A stretch of DNA of 64,000 bases from CAWAPS01 sp963783945 (GCA_963783945.1 CAWAPS010000024.1:434001-498000); one strand, 5' to 3'; counted from the first letter of the stretch, positions 9,101 through 17,492 are shown. A program made the numbers and translations. Notes: generated by a model not told the origin, from the letters alone.

Positions 9101-9784
9101 TCAGGACCCCTCCACGGTGAAGTCGGCTACCGCCCCGCGCTCCCCGGGAGTCAGGTCCCGGCGGGCCAGGCGGTAGTCCCTCACCACGCCCAAACAGCTC
9201 GCCGCCTCAACCCGGTCCAACCGGGCCAGAAAGGCGGCGAGGAATGCCCGGCCGCCGATAGAGCCGATGACACGACGCCACCGCGACCCGGGCACCTCAG
9301 AGGTGGCCAGTTGCAGCCAGGTATGAGCCACGTCGGCCGCCGGCGGCCCCGCCGCCGCCCACTCCCAATCCAGTACGACTGGGCCTCGCTCGGCGGTGAG
9401 CACCACGTTCTCGGGCTGCAGATCCAGGTGCAACAGCCGGGAGCCGTCCCCCACCGGTTGCTCCAAGCCGGGTGGGGCCTCGATGGCGTGTAGCTGCCGG
9501 TGCAACCCGGCGAGAACTCCGGCGTGGTGGCGGATCAGCCACGGTCGCCGGGCCAGGTCGGCCAGCATGGTGGGACCGGCCACAAGCCCCATCACGATGT
9601 CCCTGCCGTCGCTGCGCACCACGGCTGGAACCGGAAAACCCGCCCCGGCGGCGGCGGCCATCGCGAGCGCCTGGCTCGCTGTGTCCCGCTCGTAGCGGTA
9701 CCGGCGCAATACCAATCCGTCACCGATGTCGAAGACATCTGCGTGGCGGCCCTTACCGATGAGCGGACCCGGAGGCGATTCCAC
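9101..9784 (-). CDS. APH-family phosphotransferase (aminoglycoside/choline kinase-like fold)
   Basis: Kinase-like protein with a Gly-rich loop (LIGKGRHADVF) near the N-terminus, catalytic loop LLHLDLQPENVVL (HxDxxxxN) and metal-binding VVLDWEWA. These are the standard APH motifs, and all key residues are present. The substrate cannot be read from sequence; members phosphorylate aminoglycosides, homoserine, choline, macrolides or sugars. I chose GTG 9784 because family members begin just before the Gly-rich loop; a GTG at 9844 would add 20 residues that look like non-coding translation. It lies upstream of, and on the same strand as, the 91-aa type VII gene with about 106 bp between, so linkage to secretion is uncertain. 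Confidence 0.82.
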   Translation of the reverse strand: MESPPGPLIGKGRHADVFDIGDGLVLRRYRYERDTASQALAMAAAAGAGFPVPAVVRSDGRDIVMGLVAGPTMLADLARRPWLIRHHAGVLAGLHRQLHAIEAPPGLEQPVGDGSRLLHLDLQPENVVLTAERGPVVLDWEWAAAGPPAADVAHTWLQLATSEVPGSRWRRVIGSIGGRAFLAAFLARLDRVEAASCLGVVRDYRLARRDLTPGERGAVADFTVEGS

Positions 9785-9837
9785 TGCCCCAGCCTGCCAC
9801 CTCCAAGGCAGATCCTGCGGTCCCGTCTGACCCTCTC

Positions 9838-9976
9838 GGACCACTTCGCGGCGAGAGCCGATCGAATAACACGACTATCTGACACGAACGGGGCACATAG
9901 CGACCTTGGCCTCAGGGGGTGACCGCTTCGCGGCAAGCGCCATTGGTCGGAGGTAGGCGCTCGTCGCGAAGTGGTC
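9838..9976. repeat. Short repeat GACCACTTCGCG in direct and inverted copies
   Basis: GACCACTTCGCG starts at 9838, a variant (TGACCGCTTCGCGGC) occurs near 9917, and the exact inverse CGCGAAGTGGTC is at 9965-9976. All copies are upstream of the APH-type gene, or within its alternative start region, and upstream of the TauD-type gene. They could be operator half-sites for the divergent pair, or a degenerate palindromic repeat. Confidence 0.4.
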
Positions 9977-10063
9977 AGCCGGCGCCCCCCGACAGGCGCG
10001 CTTGGGAGTATCCTCCTGCCTGGGATGCTGCGAACCGCAGTGGTCTGAGACAGGGAGGGACCG

Positions 10064-11014
10064 ATGGCCGGAACGGTCACGATCACGCCGGTGACGGGCT
10101 CCATCGGCGCCCGGGTGACGGGCGTCGATCTCCGTGAGGAGGTGCCCGAGGACCTGGCGGACCAGATCCGTGACGCGTTCGCCCAGCACTATGTTCTGGT
10201 GTTCCCCAACGACCACGAGGTCGGGGCCGACGAGCAGACGCGCCTGGCCGCACTGTTCGGCGAGCCACAGCCACTCGTCATCTTCCAGTTCCTCGGGGCC
10301 ATGTCCTCCTCGATCACGTTCAACCCGGGGTCGAAGATCGCCGACACAAAAGAGAAATCGGCACCGATCCCCACCGCCAGCCGCGACGACCGAATGGCAC
10401 ACGAGCTTCATAACCTGGGTCTGTCAGGTGACTTCGACGGGTGGCATACCGACTCGTCCTTCACCCCGTGGCTGCCGCGGGTGGCGGTCCTCCGCGCCGA
10501 GGTGATCGCTCCGGTTGGCGGCGACACCGGCTTCAGCAGCCTGTGTGCCGCCTACGACGGCCTGTCACCCACCATGCAGCGCATCGTGGATGAGCTGACC
10601 GCGATTCACGTGGTCCCCGCCGGCTACAAGGAAGGCATCAATATCTGGCAGTACGGTCCCGATGCCGAAGCTCGATTCGACGCCGAATATCCGCCTCGCG
10701 AGTGGCCGGTCGTGATCGAGCACCCCGAAAGTGGCAGACGGGCCCTGTTCGTAAACCCCTCCTACACCGTGCACATCATGGGGATGAAACGAGCCGAGAG
10801 TAACGCGCTGTTGCGGTTCCTTTTCGGCCACATCGCCGGCGCCGGCTTCCAATACCGCCACCACTGGTCGCCCGGCGACCTCGTGGTGTGGGACGAGGTG
10901 ACCGCCCTTCACCGGGCCCCAGACGACTTCGCGCCCCATGACCGCAAGGTCGTGCGCGTCACGGCCGGTCGCTGCTCGCCGAATGCACCCAAGGAGCTGC
11001 TGGCCGCCCGCTGA
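10064..11014 (+). CDS. TauD/TfdA-family Fe(II)/2-oxoglutarate dioxygenase
   Basis: A 316-aa member of the taurine/2,4-D dioxygenase family. The iron-binding HxD is in GWHTDSSF (about residues 125-128), the distal His in ALHRAPDDF (about 281) and the 2-oxoglutarate-binding Arg in KVVRVTAGR (about 295). These enzymes hydroxylate a carbon next to a heteroatom or acid group while decarboxylating 2-oxoglutarate. The start ATGGCCGGAACG at 10064 follows GGGAGGGACCG. The substrate is unknown; nothing nearby points to taurine or sulfonate uptake, and the downstream genes (P450s, SDR, binding lipoprotein) suggest oxidation of a small organic acid or terpenoid. It is convergent with the binding-protein gene. 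Confidence 0.9.
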   Translation: MAGTVTITPVTGSIGARVTGVDLREEVPEDLADQIRDAFAQHYVLVFPNDHEVGADEQTRLAALFGEPQPLVIFQFLGAMSSSITFNPGSKIADTKEKSAPIPTASRDDRMAHELHNLGLSGDFDGWHTDSSFTPWLPRVAVLRAEVIAPVGGDTGFSSLCAAYDGLSPTMQRIVDELTAIHVVPAGYKEGINIWQYGPDAEARFDAEYPPREWPVVIEHPESGRRALFVNPSYTVHIMGMKRAESNALLRFLFGHIAGAGFQYRHHWSPGDLVVWDEVTALHRAPDDFAPHDRKVVRVTAGRCSPNAPKELLAAR

Positions 11015-11033
11015 AATCGTGTCTGTCTCGGTT

Positions 11034-11045
11034 GCCGGCGCCGGC
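11034..11045. terminator. Palindrome between convergent genes, possible bidirectional terminator
   Basis: GCCGGCGCCGGC is a perfect 12-bp palindrome in the 30-bp gap between the stops of the TauD-type gene and the binding-protein gene. It has no loop or T-tract, so terminator function is only suggested by position. Confidence 0.35.
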
Positions 11046-12328
11046 TACGAGATCTTCTTGCCCTGGATGGTCTTTCCGCAGAGAGGATTCAGGCCGGTGA
11101 TCACATGGAAAGTCGAACCCTCGTACTGGGTGATCCATATGCAGTTGTCCGCTCCGGAAACCTGGCCACGGTCGGCAAGGGCCCAACTGATCGAATGCCC
11201 GCCCCAGAGTCCCTGGCCTTGGTAGTTGGTCATCGCGAGCATGGCGTTGATGAAAGACGACTGGGTCGTGTTGGTTCCCACTACCTTGAGGCCCTGGACC
11301 AGCGCATCCACCGAGAGATATCCGTAATATTCGGAGAACGATGGATCACCGTTAACGCCGGCGTAGGTACTCAGAGCACTCTGGAACTTCTCGGTGGCGG
11401 CGGTGTGCATTTCCACCGGCTGGTAACCTACGCCGAAATAGATACCCTGGGCGGCCTGCGCGGCACCTGGGCCCCCCTGGACCAGGTCCCCGCCGTAACC
11501 CTCCGCCAGCACCGCGGCTTTGAGTTGGACCCCCTGCTGTTTGAGTCCCTCGACTATGGCGAACGAGCTGTTGGTGATGATGTCGGGGTTCAACCCATCG
11601 ATCCCGGCATCCTTCATGGCCAGCACGAGCGGCCCGACATTCGTGCTCCCGAGCGGAAGTGAGGTGTTGAGGTATCCGACCTTGATACCCGCGAGCTGGG
11701 CCGAGATAGCGGTTGCTTTGGCCGTGTCCTCCGAACTCGGGATGGGGTAGCCGATCGACGCCAGATTGGTCACCCCCAGCTTCGCGAAGACCCCCCCGGA
11801 CTGGCTGTAGACCTTGGTGTAGTCCTGAGTACCAACCACAGAGAACATGTTTCGGTCCGTTATCCATTCCGGCCCATCAATGCCCGCGCCGACCACCGGT
11901 ATGCCATGCGAAAGGAGGTACGGGGCGGCGGCGAAGAAGAGTGATGACGCACCCAGTACGGCAAAGACGTGGTCCTGCTCGACCAGCCTCTGGGCCGCGA
12001 TGAGGGCGCCCGATGGCGTCGACCCGGTGTCAGCCTCTATGTACTTGATGTTGTAGCCCTCGGTCTTGGCCACTCCTATGCCCGCCTGGATCCCTTTGGG
12101 GAAGGTCAAGAAGCCGGCAGCACTCACTCCTGTGAGATCGGTTAGCACGCCGACAGTGATGGTCTTACCGGTGCTGGCAGAGGACCCGGGGCTAGACGGC
12201 CCGGTACTACTGGAGCTGGGGGCGACGGTAGTCGCTGCCGATCCGGACTTGGAGGAGCTACTGCATCCCGCTGCCAATACGAGAGCCGCGGCCATGACGA
12301 CCGGGATCCCCCACTTGCTCCTGAGCAT
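11045..12328 (-). CDS. Branched-chain-type ABC transporter substrate-binding lipoprotein
   Basis: A 427-aa lipoprotein. Signal peptide MLRSKWGIPVVMAAALVLAA ends in the lipobox cysteine C22, followed by a Ser/Thr/Gly linker (to about residue 55). The mature part starts ITVGVLTDLTG, typical of Leu/Ile/Val-type periplasmic binding proteins (Peripla_BP_6). ATG 12328 is chosen because AGGGGGG lies 9 bases upstream and the signal peptide begins there, although the frame is open for another 88 codons. No permease or ATPase gene accompanies it. A paralog, roughly two-thirds identical by eye, lies at 30046-31359. It may deliver a small organic substrate to the catabolic enzymes around it. Confidence 0.92.
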   Translation of the reverse strand: MLRSKWGIPVVMAAALVLAAGCSSSSKSGSAATTVAPSSSSTGPSSPGSSASTGKTITVGVLTDLTGVSAAGFLTFPKGIQAGIGVAKTEGYNIKYIEADTGSTPSGALIAAQRLVEQDHVFAVLGASSLFFAAAPYLLSHGIPVVGAGIDGPEWITDRNMFSVVGTQDYTKVYSQSGGVFAKLGVTNLASIGYPIPSSEDTAKATAISAQLAGIKVGYLNTSLPLGSTNVGPLVLAMKDAGIDGLNPDIITNSSFAIVEGLKQQGVQLKAAVLAEGYGGDLVQGGPGAAQAAQGIYFGVGYQPVEMHTAATEKFQSALSTYAGVNGDPSFSEYYGYLSVDALVQGLKVVGTNTTQSSFINAMLAMTNYQGQGLWGGHSISWALADRGQVSGADNCIWITQYEGSTFHVITGLNPLCGKTIQGKKIS

Positions 12329-12594
12329 ATCGACAACCCCCCTAGCTAATTTCCATATATAGAATGAAAAGCTGGCGTCAGGGTACTCGTGATCGGGCCG
12401 AGGTGCAAGCGGTCTGACTTGCCAGCTGACAGAGAAACGGCGAGACTTCCTGCGTCTCCGTTGGCCGGGCGATGCGACATCTCTTAATCCTGAATGAATC
12501 AATTGGACGCGATCACGTTGCCGACTACGAGCGGTGTGAATAGGCTGGCCCAGGGGATCGCTACCGCACCCCCGGGGGACACGGGAGGTCAAGC

Positions 12595-13338
12595 GTGGGG
12601 TTGTTGGACGGCAAGGTGGCGGTAATCACCGGCGCCGGCTCGGGTATGGGGAAGGCGTCGGTCAAGGTGTTCGTGAGAGAAGGGGCCAAGGTCGTGGCCG
12701 GCGATATCAGCGGAGCTGAGAAGGACACAGCCTCCCAAGTAGGCAGGAACGTCGTGCCGATCCATTGTGACGTCTCGAGGGAGGCCGACGTCGAGGCCAT
12801 GATGGCGTCGGCCGTGCAAGAGTTCGGCCGGCTCGACGCCGTCCTCAATGTGGCCGGCATCGGCCGATCGCAGCCACTGTCCGATACCCCCATGGAGATG
12901 TATGACGAGATCACCGCCGTGAACCTGCGCGGTGTCATCCACGGGCTGAAACACGGCATTCGGACGATCATGCAGTCAGGAAACGGCGGCGCGGTCATCA
13001 ACTGGGCCTCCGCCGGCGGGATGAACGCTTCAGCCGGCAGCGGGGTGTACGGCGCGACGAAGGCAGGCGTCATCTCGCTCACCAAGACCGGCGCGATCGA
13101 GTGCGGACCCAAGGACATCCGGGTCAACTGCATCTGCCCGGGGTTCATTCTCAGTGAGATCATGGGGGCATCAGGGATCAAGTCCCGGCCCGACCTGGCC
13201 ACGAAGGCAACCCTCGGACGCGGCGGCGAGCCGGCCGAGGTGGCCGAGGTGGCCGCGTTCCTCGCGTCCGACCGCGCCTCCTTTGTCAACGGCGCGATCA
13301 TCCCGGTAGACGGGGGATGGACAGCCCGGCTGGCCTGA
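12595..13338 (+). CDS. Short-chain dehydrogenase/reductase (SDR)
   Basis: A classical 247-aa SDR. It starts VGLLDGKVAVITG with the dinucleotide motif TGAGSGMG (residues 12-19), NVAG at about 85, catalytic Ser in NWASAGG and YGATK (Tyr about 152, Lys about 156). GTG start at 12595 is preceded by GGGAGGTC. Its stop is 12 bp before the P450 gene at 13351, so the two are co-transcribed. A plausible role is oxidation of the alcohol made by the P450 or by the neighbouring dioxygenase; the substrate is unknown. The start motif closely resembles the SDR at 35226-36101. Confidence 0.92.
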   Translation: MGLLDGKVAVITGAGSGMGKASVKVFVREGAKVVAGDISGAEKDTASQVGRNVVPIHCDVSREADVEAMMASAVQEFGRLDAVLNVAGIGRSQPLSDTPMEMYDEITAVNLRGVIHGLKHGIRTIMQSGNGGAVINWASAGGMNASAGSGVYGATKAGVISLTKTGAIECGPKDIRVNCICPGFILSEIMGASGIKSRPDLATKATLGRGGEPAEVAEVAAFLASDRASFVNGAIIPVDGGWTARLA

Positions 13339-13350
13339 GGAGAGGACGAA

Positions 13351-14547
13351 ATGGTGACCACAAACAGTGACGTCTATTTCGACCCATGGGATGTCGGGAT
13401 CTATGCCGACCCGTACCCGGTATTTCGAAGGTTGCGGGAAGAGGCCCCGCTGTATCACAACGATGCATACGACTTCTACGCCATCAGCCGCTTTGGTGAC
13501 GTCGAGCGCGCCTTCGCTGACCACGAGACTTTCAGCTCGGCCCACGGCGGGGTCCTCGAGGCGATCAAGGCCCGCTTCGAGGCGCCAAATGGGGTCTTCA
13601 TCATGGAGGACCCGCCTCTGCACACTGCCCACCGCGGCGTGCTATCACGGGTCTTCACTCCCAAGAGAATGAGCGGCCTCGAACCCCGGATCCGGCACTA
13701 TTGCGCCGCCGTCCTCGACCCCCTGGTTGGGAGCGACCGGTTCGACTTCGTGGCCGATCTCGGAGCGAAGATGCCCATGCGCGTCATCGGGATGCTGCTC
13801 GGGATCCCGGAAGAGGACCAGGAGGAGATCCGGGTCCGGGCCGACGACCGGTTGCGCCGTGAGCCCGGAAAGCCCGTCAGCTACAGGGAACGGCAATTCA
13901 CCGACGACACGTTCTTCGGCGAGTACATCGACTGGCGGGCGCATCACCCCTCTGACGACCTCATGACCCAGTTGCTCGAGGTCGAGTTTCAGGACCAGAC
14001 CGGTGAGGTCCGCCGCCTCAGCCGACAAGAAATCCTGACCTTCGTCAACGTCCTGGCGTCCGCCGGCAACGAGACAACCAATCGGTTGATCGGCTGGACC
14101 GGCAAAGTACTCGGCGAGCACCCCGACCAGCGGCGTGAACTAGCCGAAAATCGGTCCCTCCTTCCGAACGCCATCGAGGAGATACTCCGCTTCGAGCCTC
14201 CTTCGATCCACGGAGCCCGCTACGTGGCGAGCGACGTCGAGTTTCACGGCCAGACGGTGCCCGCCGGCAGTGCGATCATGCTCCTCCGGGGGTCGGCCAA
14301 CCGCGACCACCGCGTGTTCCCGCCCGACGGTGACGTGTTCGACATCCACCGCGTCATCGGTCACCACATGGCATTCGGTTACGGCATCCATTTCTGTCTT
14401 GGCGCGGCGCTGGCCCGGCTCGAGGGCCGGATCGCACTCGACGAACTTCTCAACCGGTTCCCCGACTGGGAGGTAGACCTCGGCCAAGCCGTGCTCGACA
14501 CCTCGGTAGTCCGGGGCTGGAAAACTCTGCCGGCGTCAGTTCGCTAG
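13351..14547 (+). CDS. Cytochrome P450 (bacterial soluble class)
   Basis: A 398-aa soluble P450. The oxygen-binding I-helix reads ASAGNETTN (about 236-244), the K-helix ExxR is EEILR, and the heme-thiolate loop FGYGIHFCLGAAL has its Cys near residue 349. No membrane anchor is present. It needs a ferredoxin and reductase; neither is adjacent. The SDR gene 12 bp upstream suggests hydroxylation followed by alcohol oxidation. ATG 13351 follows GGAGAGGACGAA. A close paralog (about 60% identity by eye, DPYPVFRRLREEAPLY shared exactly) is at 17493-18683 on the other strand, suggesting local duplication or paired oxidation steps. Confidence 0.95.
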   Translation: MVTTNSDVYFDPWDVGIYADPYPVFRRLREEAPLYHNDAYDFYAISRFGDVERAFADHETFSSAHGGVLEAIKARFEAPNGVFIMEDPPLHTAHRGVLSRVFTPKRMSGLEPRIRHYCAAVLDPLVGSDRFDFVADLGAKMPMRVIGMLLGIPEEDQEEIRVRADDRLRREPGKPVSYRERQFTDDTFFGEYIDWRAHHPSDDLMTQLLEVEFQDQTGEVRRLSRQEILTFVNVLASAGNETTNRLIGWTGKVLGEHPDQRRELAENRSLLPNAIEEILRFEPPSIHGARYVASDVEFHGQTVPAGSAIMLLRGSANRDHRVFPPDGDVFDIHRVIGHHMAFGYGIHFCLGAALARLEGRIALDELLNRFPDWEVDLGQAVLDTSVVRGWKTLPASVR

Positions 14548-14602
14548 GTTTCCTCCAAGATCACCGGCGCCAGTGGTATTAGCTTCAGTAAGCGGGTTGC
14601 GT

Positions 14603-14653
14603 CCATAGTTTGTGCCCGTGACCAGCTGCTCGCGGAAAGCGCACGAACTATGG
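14603..14653. terminator. Imperfect hairpin downstream of P450 gene
   Basis: CCATAGTTTGTGC (14603-14615) pairs with GCACGAACTATGG (14641-14653), 12 of 13 positions, around a 25-base spacer. It begins 56 bp after the P450 stop codon. It lacks a T-tract, so it could be a rho-independent-like terminator, an operator or a relic of a small mobile element. Confidence 0.4.
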
Positions 14654-14657
14654 CCCG

Positions 14658-14939
14658 GTGGCGGGGATACGATGCAGGCTCGGGGCGAGCGAGGCCAGGA
14701 TGATGCCGGAAGGCAAGGAGGAGCAGCAGAGATTCTTGGGTTTCCGTACCTCTCTGCTGCCCTGGTTGGAGTCTGGCAAGGAGTCGGTCCCCGCCTACGG
14801 ACGGGGAAGTCAAGACACCTTTCCGTGGCTGCGGCATCCGATCGAGTGGGTCCGATGGCGGATCGCTGTTCGCCGCCGGGGCCCATACGCCCCCGACTTC
14901 AGCGCGTTCCGTCACAGTCCTCAGTCGGACATCACTTAG
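14658..14939 (+). CDS. Doubtful small ORF (93 aa)
   Basis: The frame opens at GTG 14658 and runs to a TAG that overlaps the left edge of the 90-bp inverted repeat. The predicted protein contains several Trp residues (PWLESGKES, PWLRHPIEWVRW) and a basic stretch. It has no clear ribosome-binding site and codon use is less biased than neighbouring genes (AGA, ATA, TCT, CGA). It could be a relic of a longer gene. I do not recognise a family. Confidence 0.18.
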   Translation: MAGIRCRLGASEARMMPEGKEEQQRFLGFRTSLLPWLESGKESVPAYGRGSQDTFPWLRHPIEWVRWRIAVRRRGPYAPDFSAFRHSPQSDIT

Positions 14940-15031
14940 GGCCCGCCACGAAACAACTTGGAACAAGTCCTGTGCCACGACATGCATGTTTACAAGAGAA
15001 TTGCGTCAAGTTGTTTCGTGGCGGGCCCTTA
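14936..15031. repeat. 90-bp MITE-like inverted repeat with TTA flanks
   Basis: Two perfectly complementary 22-bp arms (14939-14960 and 15007-15028, starting GGGCCCGCCACG) enclose 46 bases. TTA occurs directly outside both arms (14936-14938 and 15029-15031), as a 3-bp target duplication would. The interior codes for nothing. It lies 27 bp downstream of the NUDIX gene stop, so it could also act as a terminator, but arms this long with a large loop and flanking repeats fit a miniature inverted-repeat element better. Confidence 0.6.
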
Positions 15032-15057
15032 GCTCCGGGCGAGCCGAACCGCGGGGT

Positions 15058-15786
15058 TTAACGCCAGGCGAAGACGGGCTGCTCGTAATGGAACACCCTC
15101 TCCGGCACCCCTTCGAGCGCGACACGGCGGAACTGCAGAAGTATGGCGCCGGTGGGGGCGTGGATGAGGTCACCGCCGATCGGAATCTGGACGACGGGCC
15201 GGTCTGACTCCGGAATCGACACGAAGCGAGGCGAGTCGGAGCGGCACAGCTCACTGAACGCAACCCGATGAACGGAGCGCACCTCGCCAGGATCGGGTAT
15301 CAGCTCGGGCTCCTCCCCGGCCCAGAACACGAGGGGGGTGATCACGTAGCCTGATCGGGTGGCGTAGTCGTCGAGGGTCCCGAGCAGGGCTTCCGTCCCG
15401 AGCTCGAGCCCGAGTTCTTCGTGGAGCTCGCGACGAGCGGCGTCCAGGGGCGTTTCGCCGGACTCGACCCGCCCTCCGGGCAGGGCCCACTGGCCGGCGT
15501 GGGCCCGCATAGCGGAGGATCGGCGGGTGAGCAGCACTGCTGGTCCTCCAGCCGTGCCGGCGACACTCCCGCTGAGGTTCAGGCCGGCCCCGCCGGGGAT
15601 GAAGGTCAGCTCCTCCTCGGTAGCCGGGTTGGGATCGTCGGCGTGCAGAAGGGCGTCGCTGTCGAGAACCACCACGGCGACTGCGGCGTGACGAAGCTGC
15701 CCACGGGGAAGAGACAGTCGGTTGTGACCCTCGAGGTTGAGACGGATACTGGCCCGCAGCTCCGGGCTGTAGGACACCGGTTTCAC
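15058..15786 (-). CDS. NUDIX hydrolase (CoA pyrophosphatase-like)
   Basis: A 242-aa protein with a complete NUDIX box: GGRVESGETPLDAARRELHE followed by ELGLEL, matching GX5EX7REUXEEXGU. The preceding LLTRRSSAMRAHAGQWALPG is typical of the CoA diphosphatase (NudL/YeaB) branch, which cleaves CoA and acyl-CoA to phosphopantetheine and ADP, so that is the favoured function. The GTG start at 15786 follows GGGGGTG. It is divergent from the LLM oxidoreductase gene at 15979, with about 190 bp between the starts. It ends just before the 90-bp inverted repeat. Confidence 0.88.
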   Translation of the reverse strand: MKPVSYSPELRASIRLNLEGHNRLSLPRGQLRHAAVAVVVLDSDALLHADDPNPATEEELTFIPGGAGLNLSGSVAGTAGGPAVLLTRRSSAMRAHAGQWALPGGRVESGETPLDAARRELHEELGLELGTEALLGTLDDYATRSGYVITPLVFWAGEEPELIPDPGEVRSVHRVAFSELCRSDSPRFVSIPESDRPVVQIPIGGDLIHAPTGAILLQFRRVALEGVPERVFHYEQPVFAWR

Positions 15787-15978
15787 TTCACTTCACCCCC
15801 GACGTCGGAACTCTCGCTGAATCTGGTGTACGCGCTCCTCACTCCCTGCTCGACCCGTGGCCGTGCCCCTGCTTGGGCGGAAACCGCTCCGACGATCCCG
15901 GCTCGACCGGGCACCTCCTCATTTTTCGCCACGACGCGGGCGTTATCATCGCCACCCGACAAGACTAAAGGACGGTCG

Positions 15979-16962
15979 ATGAAGTTTTGCACGGGATTGC
16001 CCTCCGCCACCTGGTACCCGCCGTCTCACGAGCCGTGGCACGAGCGTCTCAGTCTGGACGATGTCCAGCACATGATGAAGGTCGTTGACGATCTCGGCTA
16101 TTACCGCGTGATCGTTCCTGACCACATCGTGATGCCCGGATCACATGTCGGAGCGATGGGACGCCACTGGCTGCATGCCCCGACCGCCATGGCGTTCATC
16201 CTCGGCGCCACCAAGCGGGTCCGGGTGATGCCCAGCGTGATGGTCATCCCGTATCACAGCCCGATCGAGCTGGCCAAGGCTCTCGCGACCATGGACTACA
16301 TGAGTGGAGGCCGGGTCGACCTCGGAATCGGCGTCGGTCACGCCTCCCACGAGTTCGAGGCGCTCGGCGTTCCCTTCGACGACCGGGGAGCCAGGACTGA
16401 TGAGTACATCCGGGCGATGAAGGAGCTCTGGACGTCGGACTCCCCCGAGTACCACGGTCGGTGGGTCGAATTCGATGACATCGTGTTCGAACCCAAGCCA
16501 AAGCAGAACCCATTACCGATCATCGTCGGTGGCAACAGTCGTGCCGCGCTCCGGCGGGCCGCCGCGTACGGAGACGGCTGGAACCCTTGGCTCATCACCC
16601 CCGAACAGCTTCCGGAGTGCTTGGAGTACCTCCATGCGCAGCCGGCGTGGGATCCGGCACGACCTTTCGACCTATACATGACGCCGAGCGTCCTGCGGGT
16701 CTCCGAAGTCGACCACCGGCCGGTCGACGGCAGCGAGGAGGGCCGCCACCAGATGCTGAATCCGCAGGAGCTGATCGACGTCCTCGGTCGCCTCGACGAG
16801 ATGGGTGTGACGTCGACGGCTGTGCCGGTGCCAAGGACGTCTAGTCTCGAGGAGTACCTCGATCACGTGCGCTGGGTTGGTGAGGCCATCTTCCCGGTAT
16901 TTCCCGATGGCTCAGACGCGAGTCACCCCCGAGCGATGCCCGGTGGTGGGATGGAGCCCTGA
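15979..16962 (+). CDS. LLM-class F420-dependent oxidoreductase
   Basis: A 327-aa luciferase-like monooxygenase-fold protein. It has the LLM core GRVDLGIGVGHASHEFEALG and PIIVGGNSRAALRRAAAYGDGW, close to the family annotated as TIGR03619 F420-dependent enzymes. Such proteins use F420 or FMN to oxidise or reduce alcohols, ketones or sugars. ATG 15979 is chosen because AAAGGA is 6 bases upstream and homologous proteins start at MKFCTGLP; the open frame extends much farther upstream without coding character. It is flanked by a NUDIX gene and a P450 operon, consistent with a catabolic cluster. Confidence 0.9.
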   Translation: MKFCTGLPSATWYPPSHEPWHERLSLDDVQHMMKVVDDLGYYRVIVPDHIVMPGSHVGAMGRHWLHAPTAMAFILGATKRVRVMPSVMVIPYHSPIELAKALATMDYMSGGRVDLGIGVGHASHEFEALGVPFDDRGARTDEYIRAMKELWTSDSPEYHGRWVEFDDIVFEPKPKQNPLPIIVGGNSRAALRRAAAYGDGWNPWLITPEQLPECLEYLHAQPAWDPARPFDLYMTPSVLRVSEVDHRPVDGSEEGRHQMLNPQELIDVLGRLDEMGVTSTAVPVPRTSSLEEYLDHVRWVGEAIFPVFPDGSDASHPRAMPGGGMEP

Positions 16963-16991
16963 GTCGCTATTTCCGATCGACGACAACCTCT

Positions 16992-17483
16992 TCAGGAGGT
17001 TCGGACTCTGGCCCGGTTGTGGAGATCGAGGCGAGAGACTGCAGCGGGCCATTCCGCCCCGGGGCGGTTGTGCAGGTCGACCTGGGAGACGACGGCAGGC
17101 CAGTCGGCTCGGGCGGCGACGACCCGCAGCTTTCCTTCCTCGATCATCCGTTGCCTTATCGCCACCGTCTCAGGATCCAGCTGCCGGGGCGAAAACGGAC
17201 GCAGGGCGTACTCTCTCATCGCGGCATAGTCGCCCACGAGCTTGAAGGTGGCATCGATCGGATGATCGCCCACCTCGACCTCGCCGTTTTCGATTCGGAC
17301 GTAGAACCCGATCGTTGCTGACCCAGGCCGGCGAAGATGGGCGGGCGGATCGGTGAACTCCTCGCACATGCTGAAGTTGATCCCCGTGAGATCCTCGCCG
17401 GCCAGCCCTTCCTCGACCAACTGGCGGAGCATGGTGACCCACTCAGGGCTGGCGAGCTCGTACTTCTCCTGGGTCCCTGCCAT
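16992..17483 (-). CDS. Hypothetical protein, SCP2-like, with duplicated C-terminal motif
   Basis: A 163-aa protein. The central part (GEVEVGDHPIDATFKLVGD) is weakly like SCP2/sterol-carrier folds; this is a guess. The C-terminus contains two copies of a 17-residue unit beginning WPAxVSxxDLHNR (encoded at 17052-17102 and 17001-17051) whose DNA differs mainly at third codon positions. It starts 9 bp after the stop of the P450 gene 17493-18683 and is surely co-transcribed with it. A lipid-binding or substrate-presenting partner for the P450 is a reasonable hypothesis. Confidence 0.75.
   Translation of the reverse strand: MAGTQEKYELASPEWVTMLRQLVEEGLAGEDLTGINFSMCEEFTDPPAHLRRPGSATIGFYVRIENGEVEVGDHPIDATFKLVGDYAAMREYALRPFSPRQLDPETVAIRQRMIEEGKLRVVAARADWPAVVSQVDLHNRPGAEWPAAVSRLDLHNRARVRTS
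17001..17102 (-). repeat. Two 51-bp in-frame tandem repeats
   Basis: The units 17001-17051 and 17052-17102 encode WPAAVSRLDLHNR and WPAVVSQVDLHNR segments of the same protein. Most differences are synonymous, so the duplication is old and appears to be maintained. Confidence 0.75.
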
Positions 17484-17492
17484 CGTCGCCGG

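Larger units (their letters stand above)
14548..15057. other. Non-coding gap with two inverted repeats
   Basis: This 510-bp stretch between the convergent P450 and NUDIX genes holds two inverted repeats (14603-14653 and 14936-15031) and one doubtful 93-codon ORF. Nothing else in it is recognisable. Confidence 0.6.

Noticed and set aside
12329..12592. N-terminal extension of the binding lipoprotein to 12592
   Set aside because: The extension has no coding character, and a signal peptide with strong SD begins at 12328.
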